A stretch of DNA of 59,285 nt from Bacteroidales bacterium. GTDB taxonomy: Bacteria; Bacteroidota; Bacteroidia; Bacteroidales; UBA932. Shown piece by piece: positions 19,163 to 29,257 of this stretch (positions are counted from its first letter, which is position 1; the number at the start of each line of letters is the position of its first letter). The translations under genes were made by a program, and so were the position numbers. A model generated the notes under the pieces. That model searched no databases. It was not told the DNA's origin and worked only from the letters and a program-made list of their open reading frames with translations. The DNA lies in contig SUYN01000017.1 in NCBI GenBank assembly GCA_015060405.1, forward strand, positions 1 to 59,285, read 5' to 3'.

Positions 19163-21645
19163 AATCCCATGATCACCGTCACCTTGTGGCTGCCCGGTGT
19201 GTGAGGGATGATGTTGCCTTCGATCCTGTTGCCGTCGATTTCGACAGAGGCTACGCCTTTGCAGATTCCTTCAGGGTTCAGAATGTCGATGTCGTAGATG
19301 GCGCCGCGGAATTTCCTTCTTACATTGAAGCTCTTCCATTCAGGATTGATGCACGGGTCGATTTCAAGACCGTCGTACGCAGGCTTGATGCCGAGGATGA
19401 ACTGGGTTATGGCGTACCAGTTCCATGCTGCCGTTCCTGTCAGCCAGCTGTTCTTGGCCTCACCCGGCTTTGCGGCATCCTTGCCGGCTATCATCTGTGA
19501 ATATACATATGGCTCGACCTTGTGGAGGGCGCTGTGCTCTTCGGTGTATGAAGGGCAGATCTTCCTGTAGTAGTCCCATGCGTAGTCACCGCGTCCGAGC
19601 ACTGTCTCTCCAATGATGACCCAAGGGTTGTTGTGACAGAATATACCTGCATTCTCCTTGTAGCCGGCAGGGTATGATGAGATCTCTCCGTATTCGACCA
19701 GATAACGTGTGAATGCCGGATTGTTGAGGACGATTCCGTGCTCGCAGTCAAGGTGCTCCTTCACAGAGTCAAGTGACTTTCTGACCATTCCTTCCTCAAG
19801 TCCGATTCCTGCCATGGTGCACCAGCCCTGTGACTCGATGAAGATCTTTCCTTCCTCATTTTCCTTTGAACCGACCTTTCTTCCGAAGTAGTCATATGCA
19901 CGGAGATACCATTCTCCGTCCCATCCGTGTTCCTTCACGGCTTCGACCATTTCGTCTACAAGCTTCTGGGCGCGGTCTGCCTCTGCGGTGAGGCCTCTGT
20001 TCCTGCAGAGTTCCACATAGTCGCGTCCGCACACGACGAACAGTCCTGCGATCATGAGAGATTCGGCCTTTGAACCCTCTGTCTTGTTCTCTGTGGTCTG
20101 GAAGGACTCGTTAGGATCCCACGAGAAGCAGTTGAGGTTGAGGCAGTCGTTCCAGTCTGCACGGCCTATGAGAGGCAGCTTGTGAGGACCGAGGTTTTCG
20201 ACCACATGATTGAACGAGATGCGCAGGTGCTCCATCAGAGAGACCTCTGAACCCGGTTCGTTGTCGAATGGCACAGGCTCTTCAAGGATGCTGAAGTCCC
20301 CTGTCTCCTTGATGTAGGCCACCGTTCCGAATATCAGCCACATAGGGTCGTCGTTGAAGCCTCCTCCGATGTCGTTGTTGCCCCTCTTGGTAAGAGGCTG
20401 GTACTGGTGGTAGCATCCTCCGTCAGGGAACTGTGTCGATGCTATGTCGATGATCCTTTCGCGGGCTCTTTCCGGAATCTGATGTACGAAGCCCACAAGG
20501 TCCTGATTGGAGTCGCGGAATCCCATTCCTCTGCCGATTCCGCTTTCGAAGAATGAAGCCGAACGGGACATGTTGAATGTGACCATGCACTGGTACTGGT
20601 TCCAGATGTTGACCATCCTGTCAAGCTTCTCTTCTTCTGTCCTGACCACATAGATGTCAAGAAGTGCGTCCCAATAGGCCTTGAGCTCGGCAAAAGCCGC
20701 GTCCACCTTGGCTGAAGTGTCAAAAGCCGAGATCATCTTCTGTGCCTTCTCCTTGTTGATTATCGGTGATGAACCGCTGTGGAGCAGTCCCGGAACAGCC
20801 TCTGCAAACTTCTCCTCCTGCTCATTCTCGACATAGCCGAGCAGGAATATGAAGTCCTTGCTTTCACCGGCCTCAAGCTCCACTTCCATGTAATGGGATG
20901 CTATAGGGCTCCATCCGTGTGCAATGCTGTCGGATGCTCTTCCTGCAAGTACGTTCTGCGGATCACGGAATTCATTGTAGAGGCCTATGAACGACTCCCT
21001 GTCTGTATCGAATCCATTGACAGGAGCATTGACACTGTAGAATGCATAGTGGTTGCGTCTTTCCTTGTATTCGGTCTTGTGATATATCACCGATCCGTCC
21101 ACTTCCACTTCACCGGTGGAGAAGTTGCGCTGGAAGTTCTCCATGTCTGTAGCCGCATTCCACAGGCACCATTCGGCAAAAGAGAAGAGCTTGATCTTCT
21201 TTGCCTGCCCGCTTGTGTTGGTCAGCGTGAGTTTCTGGACCTCTCCCCATGTCTTGAGAGGGACGAAGAACAGCACGCTTGCCCTGATCCCGTCCTTCTC
21301 TCCCGTAATGCGGGTGTAGCTCATGCCATGGCGGCACTCATAGAAGTCCAGGGGAGTCTTGCATGGTTTCCATCCCGGTGACCACACGGTGCCGCCGTCA
21401 TTTATGTAGAAGTACCTTCCGCCGTTGTCCATAGGCACATTGTTGTACCTGTAACGGGTGATCCTGCGGAACTTTGCGTCCTTGTAGAACGAATATCCTC
21501 CTGCAGTGTTCGATATCAGTGAGAAGAAATCTTCATTTCCGAGGTAGTTGATCCAAGGCCATGGGGTCTGCGGATCTGTGATGACATATTCACGGTGCTG
21601 GTCGTCGAAATGTCCGAAACGTTTTTCTTGCATGGTTTTACTCAA
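19159..21645 (-). CDS. GH94 phosphorylase, cellobiose-phosphorylase-like
   Basis: This 828-residue protein has no signal peptide and so is cytosolic. It shows the GH94 N-terminal beta-sandwich ([18 protein letters not shown]) and (alpha/alpha)6 catalytic barrel: [38 protein letters not shown], and the DWND at 497-500 that carries the general acid in this family. GH94 enzymes cleave beta-linked disaccharides with phosphate to give a sugar 1-phosphate. The motifs resemble cellobiose phosphorylases most, but related specificities are possible. It lies 18 bp downstream of the S46 peptidase and overlaps GH88 by 4 bp. Confidence 0.87.
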   Translation of the reverse strand: MSKTMQEKRFGHFDDQHREYVITDPQTPWPWINYLGNEDFFSLISNTAGGYSFYKDAKFRRITRYRYNNVPMDNGGRYFYINDGGTVWSPGWKPCKTPLDFYECRHGMSYTRITGEKDGIRASVLFFVPLKTWGEVQKLTLTNTSGQAKKIKLFSFAEWCLWNAATDMENFQRNFSTGEVEVDGSVIYHKTEYKERRNHYAFYSVNAPVNGFDTDRESFIGLYNEFRDPQNVLAGRASDSIAHGWSPIASHYMEVELEAGESKDFIFLLGYVENEQEEKFAEAVPGLLHSGSSPIINKEKAQKMISAFDTSAKVDAAFAELKAYWDALLDIYVVRTEEEKLDRMVNIWNQYQCMVTFNMSRSASFFESGIGRGMGFRDSNQDLVGFVHQIPERARERIIDIASTQFPDGGCYHQYQPLTKRGNNDIGGGFNDDPMWLIFGTVAYIKETGDFSILEEPVPFDNEPGSEVSLMEHLRISFNHVVENLGPHKLPLIGRADWNDCLNLNCFSWDPNESFQTTENKTEGSKAESLMIAGLFVVCGRDYVELCRNRGLTAEADRAQKLVDEMVEAVKEHGWDGEWYLRAYDYFGRKVGSKENEEGKIFIESQGWCTMAGIGLEEGMVRKSLDSVKEHLDCEHGIVLNNPAFTRYLVEYGEISSYPAGYKENAGIFCHNNPWVIIGETVLGRGDYAWDYYRKICPSYTEEHSALHKVEPYVYSQMIAGKDAAKPGEAKNSWLTGTAAWNWYAITQFILGIKPAYDGLEIDPCINPEWKSFNVRRKFRGAIYDIDILNPEGICKGVASVEIDGNRIEGNIIPHTPGSHKVTVIMGL

Positions 21646-21663
21646 GTTTCGTAATATGATTGT

Positions 21664-23949
21664 TTATTCAGCAGAGCTGTCAAGCCCGAGTTCTTCAATT
21701 ATCCGGGTCATCCCTGCATATCTGTCCAATGTCCACAGGATGAAGCGGATGTCCACGCACACGCCCTTGCTGTAGCCAGGTGTGTACCATGCATCACTTG
21801 CGAGGGATTCCTTGTTGCCGTCGAATGCGAGTCCGATGAGCTCTCCTTTCGAATTCATCACAGGGCTTCCCGAGTTGCCTCCTGTTATGTCGATGTCAGT
21901 GAGGAAGTTCACATACATGCTGTTACCTCCTTCGCCGAATCCCCATCTTCCCCAGTCTCCGCTGCTGTACAGATCCTGCTGTCTCTGATTCAGCGAGAAG
22001 TCATAGTCGTCAGGATTGTGCTTGTGGAGGATGCCTGCCGGAGTCGTCTTCCATCCGCAGACTATGCCGTCGCGCGGCTCCAGGGTGCAGACAGTTCCAT
22101 AGGTGAGCCTCATGGTGCTGTTCGCATCAGGATAGACAGACTGGCCTTTTGATATGTTATATTCGTACAGGGCATGGGTGTACTCCCTGTCGAGGTCGTT
22201 TATTGTAACATCTCCTTCCGCCTGCTGTATGGCTGTATTGAACGGGATCACATTCACGTCGGTGAAGAAGCGGTAGAGAGGGTCGGAGAGGTAGTCGTTC
22301 ACGGTGTGCTCCTCTGCGAGGTAGGCCTCCACCCTGGACTTGTCTGAAAGGAAACTGCTGTTCCACAGGTCTTCCGTGAGGGCGTTGTAGTCAGTCCTGC
22401 TTCCGCCTCCTCGTCTGTCCTGTACCAGATGCTTTTTCAGCATCTCCTTCTGGTAGGGACCAAGAAGGGATGTGTCAAGGTTTTCAGCATATTCTTCCAG
22501 TGCATATCTGAGGAGGTCCTTTTCCACTCTTGTGTCGAACACGTCGTACTCGGCAAGCAGGGCGTCGGACAGTTTCTTGAGGGCCTTGGCGTTGCCGCGG
22601 AAGCGGAATGTACGGCATACCTCCTCTTCTGCAGGATCCGGTCCGTCGGTGAGTTCCACCTTGCGCTTAGGCTTCATTCCTCTGACAGTGAGGATGCCGT
22701 TTCTGAACGCGGTGACCTTTGAGCACACCCTGTATAGCCTGGTTCCTCTGATGATGCACTCGCGGAAGTAGTTGATGTCCGCTTCCGGCTTTTCCACTGC
22801 CGTATATTTTGTCTGCAGGTCTGTAAGCATGCCGCCCCACTGCTTTTGTCTGGCCGGAGATCCGTCGATCCATTCCTGCAGTCCTTTTTCGATCTCTCCC
22901 TTCTCCTCCACCACATCAAATCTGCGGAAGCAGTCCTCCTCTCCCTGGAAATACTCCTGCATGTTGCTGAGACTGAAATAATAGTCCGAGTACTTCAGGC
23001 GGATTTCAGGATCTTTGTCCATCCATTCCCTGATTATTGCCATCTGGTCACCGCGCAGTCTGTTGGTTATAGGATGCTTCACCTTTTCCTTGAAGTTGGT
23101 CTCGAAGGAGCTGCTGTAGCGGTCTGTGCTTCCCGGATAGCCTATCACCATCACGAAATCACCTTCGGTGTATCCCTCAAGCGATATGTCCAGCTTCTTT
23201 GCAGGGACCATAGGGATGTTCTGCGGCGAGTATTCTGCTGGTCTGCCGTCAGGTGATGTGTAGATGCGGTACATGGTGAAGTCGCATTTGTGCTGAGGCC
23301 ATTCCCAGTTGTCGATGTCTCCTCCGAAGGCGGCTGACGACACTGGCGGAGCTGCGACAAGGCGCACATCCCTGTAGACCTCGTAAAGGGACATATAGTA
23401 CTTCTTACCTTTCCACATGGACGAGAGCGAGGCCTCCATCTCGGTTCCTTTCTGGTACATGGTCTCAAGGATATGACTGATCCTTCGCATTCCGGATGGT
23501 TTTCCCTGTCTCTCCAGATCCTTCTTGATGGCATTGACTTCCGCAGTCACGTCATACACCCTTTTCAGGAAATATGCGGTCCTGCCTTCTATAGGCATCT
23601 CTTCCTCTGCCTTGAATGCCCAGAAGCCGTCTTCAAGGTAGTTCTTTTCCGGTGTGCTGAGGGCGTGTATGTCACTGTAGGCACAGTGGTGGTTGGTTAT
23701 CAGGAGTCCCCGGTCGGATATGATGCTGCCTGTGCAGCTGAATCCCAGGGACACCACAGCATCTGAAACGCCGGCACCGGGTGCATCCGCATTGTAGAGT
23801 TCATTGGCGGACAGCTGCAGTCCGCGTTCCTGCATCTTCTTTTCCAATGCCTGGTCGATGGCGTGGATCATCCACATCCCTTCGTCCGCCCGGGCATTGA
23901 AGCCGGCTGCCATGGCAGCCAGGATAATGGCTGTTGCAAAGCGTTTCAT
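21664..23949 (-). CDS. S46 dipeptidyl-peptidase, Dpp7-like
   Basis: This 761-residue protein has a signal peptide (ending near NARADEG) and acts in the periplasm, removing dipeptides from peptide N-termini. The catalytic His lies in TNHHC (85-89) and the serine is Ser693 in GGNSGSP. The residue 18 positions after the serine separates Dpp7 (Gly, hydrophobic P1) from Dpp11 (Arg, acidic P1). Here it is Gly711 in AFDGNK, so hydrophobic or aliphatic specificity is expected. It is 12 bp downstream of the polyferredoxin gene and heads the glycan genes, probably one transcript. Confidence 0.92.
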   Translation of the reverse strand: MKRFATAIILAAMAAGFNARADEGMWMIHAIDQALEKKMQERGLQLSANELYNADAPGAGVSDAVVSLGFSCTGSIISDRGLLITNHHCAYSDIHALSTPEKNYLEDGFWAFKAEEEMPIEGRTAYFLKRVYDVTAEVNAIKKDLERQGKPSGMRRISHILETMYQKGTEMEASLSSMWKGKKYYMSLYEVYRDVRLVAAPPVSSAAFGGDIDNWEWPQHKCDFTMYRIYTSPDGRPAEYSPQNIPMVPAKKLDISLEGYTEGDFVMVIGYPGSTDRYSSSFETNFKEKVKHPITNRLRGDQMAIIREWMDKDPEIRLKYSDYYFSLSNMQEYFQGEEDCFRRFDVVEEKGEIEKGLQEWIDGSPARQKQWGGMLTDLQTKYTAVEKPEADINYFRECIIRGTRLYRVCSKVTAFRNGILTVRGMKPKRKVELTDGPDPAEEEVCRTFRFRGNAKALKKLSDALLAEYDVFDTRVEKDLLRYALEEYAENLDTSLLGPYQKEMLKKHLVQDRRGGGSRTDYNALTEDLWNSSFLSDKSRVEAYLAEEHTVNDYLSDPLYRFFTDVNVIPFNTAIQQAEGDVTINDLDREYTHALYEYNISKGQSVYPDANSTMRLTYGTVCTLEPRDGIVCGWKTTPAGILHKHNPDDYDFSLNQRQQDLYSSGDWGRWGFGEGGNSMYVNFLTDIDITGGNSGSPVMNSKGELIGLAFDGNKESLASDAWYTPGYSKGVCVDIRFILWTLDRYAGMTRIIEELGLDSSAE

Positions 23950-23961
23950 AAGTTATGTGTT

Positions 23962-25971
23962 TTAGTATGGATATTCTTTTCCTTTTGCGCTGAAGCTGAG
24001 CTTCGCAGGCTCCTCACGTACGTCATCCTTCGAGTAGGTGATGGTCCAGGTGTCCATGGTGATCAGTTCCCAAAGCTTGTCCTGGTCCATAGGCGCCGCA
24101 TAGCGGATCTGGATCGCAGGCACAAGGTCCTTGTTCAGCTGGAGGTAGATTCCGATGATGCCGTCGTGCCTTGAGAGGTGGTTGCTCAGGAACGGCATGT
24201 TCCTCAGGAATATAGGCTTCTCGAAGTTGGAATGTGCGAACTCGTAGATGAACTGTGGCTTGCCCTGGAATTCCTCCACCCTCTGCCTGAACTCGGCCTT
24301 GAACGGAGAGAACATGTTCCGGATGTGGTCTTCGACGGATATGTACGACACCTCGTCTTCCATCTTGACGAAGTCATAACCGCATTCTATTTCCTTCACT
24401 CCACCTCCATGCTGAGGCATCTGGAGGACTTCCATCTCGACGATTTCCTCGAACCAGTCTTCGGAAAGGTCTTCCGCAGGATCCATGTATACTCTTACGA
24501 TGAGAGGACAGGCGAATTCTGTCTCGAGGCCGAAAATGCCTTTTTCGGCCTGCCTCATCTTCATGCCGAGGTAGTTTATGTCAAGCTTGTCGTACATCCC
24601 CTCTGTGCGTATGGTCACTACCTTGAGGGAGTCCAGAACCTCAGGGTCCGGAGTCTTGACCCTGAACTTTGAAGGCTTGTATATCGCTTCCTGGATCTTC
24701 TCGACTGTAGTTCTGGTAGGATCATAGAGGATGTCGGCAGAATGTCTCTTTACAAAGACCTTCACTCCATGGACTCCGTAGACCTTCTCCAGTGTCGCCT
24801 TGAATGCCATCGAACTTCCGTAGCACTTCACGGAACGGAGACCGTCTATCCTTGCAGTCTGAAGCGCTTCTTCATTGACTGTCTTTGTCACGGTTCCGTC
24901 TTCCGCAACTGTCTCCAGTCCCCAGGTCATGTCGATGGTAGGAAGCTCGAACCTTCCTCCTGCCCACATTCCGAATGCAATGAGGGCGATTGTCAGTACA
25001 GGCGGGATGAATCTCCAGATTCTGCTCCTTGACGGCTTGCTTATGCCTATGTTCAATGCCCCTGTCGAGCAGGCTGCCACACATTCGCCGCAAAGCGTGC
25101 AGTCCACGTGTGCGAGTCTGCCGCTATGGCAGGACCTTACGTCGATGTGGTAAGGACATTTCTTGTTGCACAGACCGCAGTTGTTGCAGGCCCCGTCGTC
25201 CTTCGTGATGTGCAGAAGCTGAAGTTTCGGCCTTGCATGGAAGATTTCAAGAAGGTAGCCCAGGATGCAGAAGCCTCCGAGCAGTACCGGCCATGGTATG
25301 CCGGCTCCGAGGATATCAGCTACATAATAGAGTCCGAACAGCACACCGATCCACACCCAGAACTTAAGAGAATTGGAAATCGCTCCGAGAGGACAGAGGT
25401 AGCGGCACCAGAACATGTCTACAAAGAAGCTTCCGAGGACCACCAGACTTATGGATACGACAGACATCCATAGTGTTATCTCTCCCTTGAAGCCGGTGGC
25501 TATCGCATAGTAAGGGTCAAGGTTCTTGCAGAAGAGCTCGCTGGCGTTCACGGTCATATAGAAGATCCAGAACACGAGGGCATATTTGACTATACGCAGA
25601 GCCTTGTCTGCTGCAGAGCCGTTACGAACCTTGATGCCTTTGATGTGCAGTGTCCTGCGCAGCTTGCCGAGGAGGTCCTGAACGGTGCCTACCGGGCAGA
25701 TGTATGCACAGAAGAGCTTGCTGAACAGCACTACGGCAGCAATGAGGACTATACCCATCATCACCTGCAGGGATGACATGCTGCAAGGAAGGCTGTTGTT
25801 CGCAAGATAGGTGGCCAGAGCCTGGAGACCTCCGAGAGGACAGTATGCTTCAGGGTCGGCGGCTGTCTCTGACGGAACCAGTCCGGTCAGAAATATGATC
25901 AAGGCCGCCAGCACTCCCCACTGAAGGAGGTACTTCGGCCAGTTTCTGATGATTGTAGATCTTTTTGCCAT
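23962..25971 (-). CDS. Membrane polyferredoxin (NapH/NosR/CcoG-like 4Fe-4S protein)
   Basis: This 669-residue protein has several membrane helices in residues 15-245 with the paired cysteine motifs CAYICP (88-93) and CRYLCP (189-194) typical of NapH/NosR/CcoG proteins. A double 4Fe-4S ferredoxin domain follows at 262-304 (CNNCGLCNKKCP, CTLCGECVAAC), then another membrane helix near 320-340. The C-terminal half is extracytoplasmic. Around residues 370-430 it resembles a heavy-metal-associated fold without the CxxC pair. It probably moves electrons through the inner membrane; donor and acceptor are unknown. It is the first gene of the operon leading to S46, GH94 and GH88. Confidence 0.8.
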   Translation of the reverse strand: MAKRSTIIRNWPKYLLQWGVLAALIIFLTGLVPSETAADPEAYCPLGGLQALATYLANNSLPCSMSSLQVMMGIVLIAAVVLFSKLFCAYICPVGTVQDLLGKLRRTLHIKGIKVRNGSAADKALRIVKYALVFWIFYMTVNASELFCKNLDPYYAIATGFKGEITLWMSVVSISLVVLGSFFVDMFWCRYLCPLGAISNSLKFWVWIGVLFGLYYVADILGAGIPWPVLLGGFCILGYLLEIFHARPKLQLLHITKDDGACNNCGLCNKKCPYHIDVRSCHSGRLAHVDCTLCGECVAACSTGALNIGISKPSRSRIWRFIPPVLTIALIAFGMWAGGRFELPTIDMTWGLETVAEDGTVTKTVNEEALQTARIDGLRSVKCYGSSMAFKATLEKVYGVHGVKVFVKRHSADILYDPTRTTVEKIQEAIYKPSKFRVKTPDPEVLDSLKVVTIRTEGMYDKLDINYLGMKMRQAEKGIFGLETEFACPLIVRVYMDPAEDLSEDWFEEIVEMEVLQMPQHGGGVKEIECGYDFVKMEDEVSYISVEDHIRNMFSPFKAEFRQRVEEFQGKPQFIYEFAHSNFEKPIFLRNMPFLSNHLSRHDGIIGIYLQLNKDLVPAIQIRYAAPMDQDKLWELITMDTWTITYSKDDVREEPAKLSFSAKGKEYPY

Positions 25972-26008
25972 TACTATATAGTTATAAACAGTTTACGACA
26001 CAATATTA

Positions 26009-26016
26009 CAAATATA
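26009..26016 (-). promoter_or_regulatory. Probable -7 box upstream of the polyferredoxin operon
   Basis: On the minus strand this reads TATATTTG, matching TAnnTTTG, 38 bp before the start codon. The nearest TTG-like -33 is 23 bp upstream, longer than the usual 19-21, so the call is tentative. Confidence 0.45.
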
Positions 26017-26106
26017 ACATAAAACATTGACATTGCTTTCAATTCTAACGGAAAATTGGATTGTCTGTGACAACGGGCCGTCAATCTCGGACAGGAATAT
26101 ACAAGA

Positions 26107-26139
26107 CAGAGCCTCCGGATCGTGATTCCGAAGGCTCTG
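26107..26139 (-). terminator. Hairpin after the fimbrillin/FISUMP gene
   Basis: CAGAGCCT at 26107-26114 pairs with AGGCTCTG at 26132-26139, with further pairing inside (CCGGA with TCCGA-like). The T-run on the minus-strand exit is poor, so termination is inferred mainly from its place 27 bp after the stop of the operon's last gene. Confidence 0.5.
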
Positions 26140-26165
26140 CAGGTTCTTCTTATGAATGAAGGAGT

Positions 26166-27743
26166 CTATTGACGGTCTTTAACACAGCGTACAGAACCTC
26201 CGGCGAGGAAGTTTCCATATGCCACCGTTATCTTCTCATTTGAAGCGTTGTATGTGGACATCATGTAGTGGTACTGTACATTCTTCAGACTTCCGTCGTC
26301 GTTTGTGGTTACCTGGTGGAGGGAAGAACCTACCAGGTAAGTCATTGCGCCGTAGACATCTTCGTGGCTGGTCACCAGATATGAACCCTTTCCTGTGACG
26401 TTGGCCTTGTTGCGGGCTCCTGCAAAGGTCCATGGCCAGCCGGCCTCGGCCAGGGCGGCGATGCTGGCCCCTTTGATGGATGCATCATAATAAGGAGCCT
26501 CCGTGTTGACGAGCTCGCTGTTGGAACTATGGCCGACAAGTCCTGTCATTTCCGCTACGGTAGGGATATGCCAGCCCGGAGGACAGATTCCCTGACAACC
26601 TTCAAAATCCGCCGCGTTTTCCTGAGTGACGGCCTCTGTCCCGAATGCGGTCGCTGCGTCATAAAGAAGTCCGAGAGTCTCAGCCAGTGCAGGATCGGCT
26701 GTCTTTTCTGCATTTGCAGCAGGATACCATATCCCGGCATCCTCCGCAGGGTCACCGGATACGCTTCTGCCGCGTGGCACGAAGCGGAGATTCTCTGCCA
26801 TCCATGTGTTGCCGTCAGCGAGCTGTACGGTTGTATATTCGACTCCGTCATAAACGAAATATCCGTCATATTCCGCAAATTCCACCGGCAGCTCTTCCGT
26901 TGAGCCTTCTCCTTCAAATCCTATCTCTCCTTCGTCTGTCCAGTTCTCGATCTCTCCTGATGCGCTCACTATCATGTTGTCCTCCAGGATTCGTGCATTG
27001 ATGGTGTACTGGCCGCCTGACTTCAAGGTCATCTCGGCAAGAGGCTGGGTGATCCTCTTTCCGTTCGAGAGGGTGATGATGATCTCGAGGCGTGCCGTGC
27101 AAGGGATGATGATGGCCTGCCACTGTCTGCCGGCCTGTGCTTCGCAGGCCTTGACCTGTGGAACTGAATCAGGAATGCCGCCGTCAAAGTCCTCCGTCAG
27201 GGTCATGTCCATGAGATTGATTCCTGTTATACGCTTACCTCCTGCGATCTCCAGTCCGGTGATCTCTGCTCCGGACAGGTTTTCGACATTCACGACCAGT
27301 TTGGTCATCATGTGTCTGAATACCATGGTGACGGCATTCGGAGTCGGCAGGACTCCCTTCTTCGATGCAGCCATAAAGTCTGCCTGCGCGATGCCGCCGG
27401 TCTGGTCCTCGAACACCGCATATGTGTCAGGATTGACTTCGTCATATGGATAATATGCGTACACATCCGCTTCCGAATATGCGTCGGCATACCACAGGAG
27501 GTCGCCTGAGAACACGGTCCCGTCGTAGGTGAGGCATGCGTTGTCCGCATATTTCTCGGCCGCATTGGTCTTGGCTATAGTGAGGCCTATCCTGTCTCCT
27601 GTCTCAAAGTCAACTTCTGTGGCTTTGGTGATGACAGGCTCGATACTTATCTTCCCGGGAGTCATCTCGGGCTGCTCTGTCTGGCTGCATGCCGCGATTG
27701 CCGGAATGGCCAGCACTGTAAACAATCTGATGAAATTTCTCAT
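26166..27743 (-). CDS. Fimbrillin-family lipoprotein with C-terminal FISUMP domain
   Basis: This 525-residue protein has a lipobox (AIAACS, Cys19). The first half is a fimbrillin-like region (ISIEPVITKATEVDFETGDRIG, then GGQYTINARILEDNMI near residue 245). The second half, from about residue 295, is a FISUMP domain (MAENLRFVPRG, ICPPGWHIPTVAEM, SVRCVKDRQ at the end). Fimbrillins build surface filaments in Bacteroidales, and FISUMP domains are common on their surface lipoproteins. It is the last gene of the TonB/DUF4876/DUF6850 operon, 11 bp after the DUF6850 gene, so it may work with that uptake system rather than form a true fimbria. Confidence 0.8.
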   Translation of the reverse strand: MRNFIRLFTVLAIPAIAACSQTEQPEMTPGKISIEPVITKATEVDFETGDRIGLTIAKTNAAEKYADNACLTYDGTVFSGDLLWYADAYSEADVYAYYPYDEVNPDTYAVFEDQTGGIAQADFMAASKKGVLPTPNAVTMVFRHMMTKLVVNVENLSGAEITGLEIAGGKRITGINLMDMTLTEDFDGGIPDSVPQVKACEAQAGRQWQAIIIPCTARLEIIITLSNGKRITQPLAEMTLKSGGQYTINARILEDNMIVSASGEIENWTDEGEIGFEGEGSTEELPVEFAEYDGYFVYDGVEYTTVQLADGNTWMAENLRFVPRGRSVSGDPAEDAGIWYPAANAEKTADPALAETLGLLYDAATAFGTEAVTQENAADFEGCQGICPPGWHIPTVAEMTGLVGHSSNSELVNTEAPYYDASIKGASIAALAEAGWPWTFAGARNKANVTGKGSYLVTSHEDVYGAMTYLVGSSLHQVTTNDDGSLKNVQYHYMMSTYNASNEKITVAYGNFLAGGSVRCVKDRQ

Positions 27744-27754
27744 ATGTAAATACT

Positions 27755-29257
27755 TTAAAAATTATAACCTGTGAATATGGCGGCGCCAATCCTGTCCTTG
27801 CCGCCCATGTTTCCTTTTCCGAAGCCGTGCATCCACATCGCTCTCGTGCCGACATACATCCCCTGAAGGAAATTATATTTCACGGCGGCTCCGACGGTGC
27901 TCTTCGGCGAGGTGATGTAATCTGTCCGGCTCCTGTACCATTCCTCGAGCCTGTAAGGCGATGTCTGCACACCGGAGTCTTCATCGATGCTGCGGCGGCC
28001 TTCGCTGATGCGCCCGCCGCACACCCCGAACTCGGGCTCGAAGTCCAGCCTTCCGGACCTGATGCGCGCGTCCGCGTGCAGTGACCAGGTCATCATCGAG
28101 CCGGTGCAGACGAAAGGATACATCTGTGAAGATACCTCCTTTTCCCAGCACAGGTCAGACTTCAGACGCAGGAACCATCTGTCAGTGTAGTACTCATATT
28201 CTGGAGACAGGGCCCAGGTGTTTTCTGCAAGAATCCTGTTCAGGCCATGGTTCTGGACTGTCGTTACTCCGTTTTCAGTGACTTTCTCAAGGATGCTTTC
28301 CATTGTCCTGCGTTCACTCCACTGAAGGTTCATCCTCGCAGTGTGTTCTCCGCCCTCTCCCCAGCTGTATTCCAGCAGATGATCAAGGCGGTTGCCAGGG
28401 AAGCGGAACCAGATGTATTCCTTTTCTCCTGCAGTTCCCTGAGAGTTGATCCATGAAGCTGCAGCGAACAGTCCTCCAAACTGGATCTGAAGGGCGATTC
28501 CATTCTCCAGTTCCTTTACCGGGAAGCCGTTGGTGCCGTCCTCATCGAGATGAAGGCCGCTGCCGGTCCACACGGAATAGACTCCATACATGAGCCCCTT
28601 GTCAAGGAAGGCGTAATATGAGGATTCCGCTGTTCCGACCTGTTCGGCATCTACGGTCTCACTGTTTTTCCCTATAATATAATTGACTCCTGCCGCAAAA
28701 CCGTCCCTGTGGAACATCAGACCCGGACTGATCCTCATGTCGAGCCTCCAGTTGTCGTGTCTGAGGTCTTTTCTCTTGGCAAGATTCTGTGATCTGAAAT
28801 CCATTCCTGCCCCGATACGCCAGCACTCGTCGAGATCATAGGAGATGCCTCCGTCAAAAGCGTATGTCTGCAAGGTCTTGCGTCCCGGAGTGAATTCCAG
28901 GATGTCTACGGGATAGAAGCCCGGATGGATGAACATAGATCCGCACATGTCATATCCTTCATTCTGGGAGAATGAGAAGGATCCCTTCAGGGACATCCTT
29001 TCCAGATGTCTTATGCTTGCCGTCTCCGCCCCTGCTTCCCAGGTCCGCGGCGCCTCCCAGGTCTGTCGCAGGTGACCTGCATGGAACTCTCCCCTCAATT
29101 CCGCATACGATCTTGACAGGGAGTCCTGACGAATGCCGGTCACGTTCCCGGATGCGTTCCAGGGATTCCTCCTGTACACCCGGTCATAATCCTGTGCGGA
29201 AGCAGCTATGCTCAGCCATATCAGGCAGAGTGTCAATATGTTCCTGACCTTATTCAT
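27755..29257 (-). CDS. DUF6850-type outer membrane beta-barrel protein
   Basis: I start at the Met at 29257 (500 residues), which gives the signal peptide MNKVRNILTLCLIWLSIAASAQ; an upstream Met adds 11 residues without signal character. The mature part has many short aromatic beta-strand patterns and ends with FTGYNF, an aromatic C-terminus typical of outer membrane barrels. It matches what I know of the DUF6850 proteins that travel with DUF4876 and a TonB receptor. Its start overlaps the DUF4876 stop by 8 nt. Function unknown. Confidence 0.72.
   Translation of the reverse strand: MNKVRNILTLCLIWLSIAASAQDYDRVYRRNPWNASGNVTGIRQDSLSRSYAELRGEFHAGHLRQTWEAPRTWEAGAETASIRHLERMSLKGSFSFSQNEGYDMCGSMFIHPGFYPVDILEFTPGRKTLQTYAFDGGISYDLDECWRIGAGMDFRSQNLAKRKDLRHDNWRLDMRISPGLMFHRDGFAAGVNYIIGKNSETVDAEQVGTAESSYYAFLDKGLMYGVYSVWTGSGLHLDEDGTNGFPVKELENGIALQIQFGGLFAAASWINSQGTAGEKEYIWFRFPGNRLDHLLEYSWGEGGEHTARMNLQWSERRTMESILEKVTENGVTTVQNHGLNRILAENTWALSPEYEYYTDRWFLRLKSDLCWEKEVSSQMYPFVCTGSMMTWSLHADARIRSGRLDFEPEFGVCGGRISEGRRSIDEDSGVQTSPYRLEEWYRSRTDYITSPKSTVGAAVKYNFLQGMYVGTRAMWMHGFGKGNMGGKDRIGAAIFTGYNF

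Noticed and set aside
18452..19204. 250-codon plus-strand frame opposite GH88
   Set aside because: GH88 on the minus strand has both active-site aspartates and a lipobox; the plus frame has no family features.
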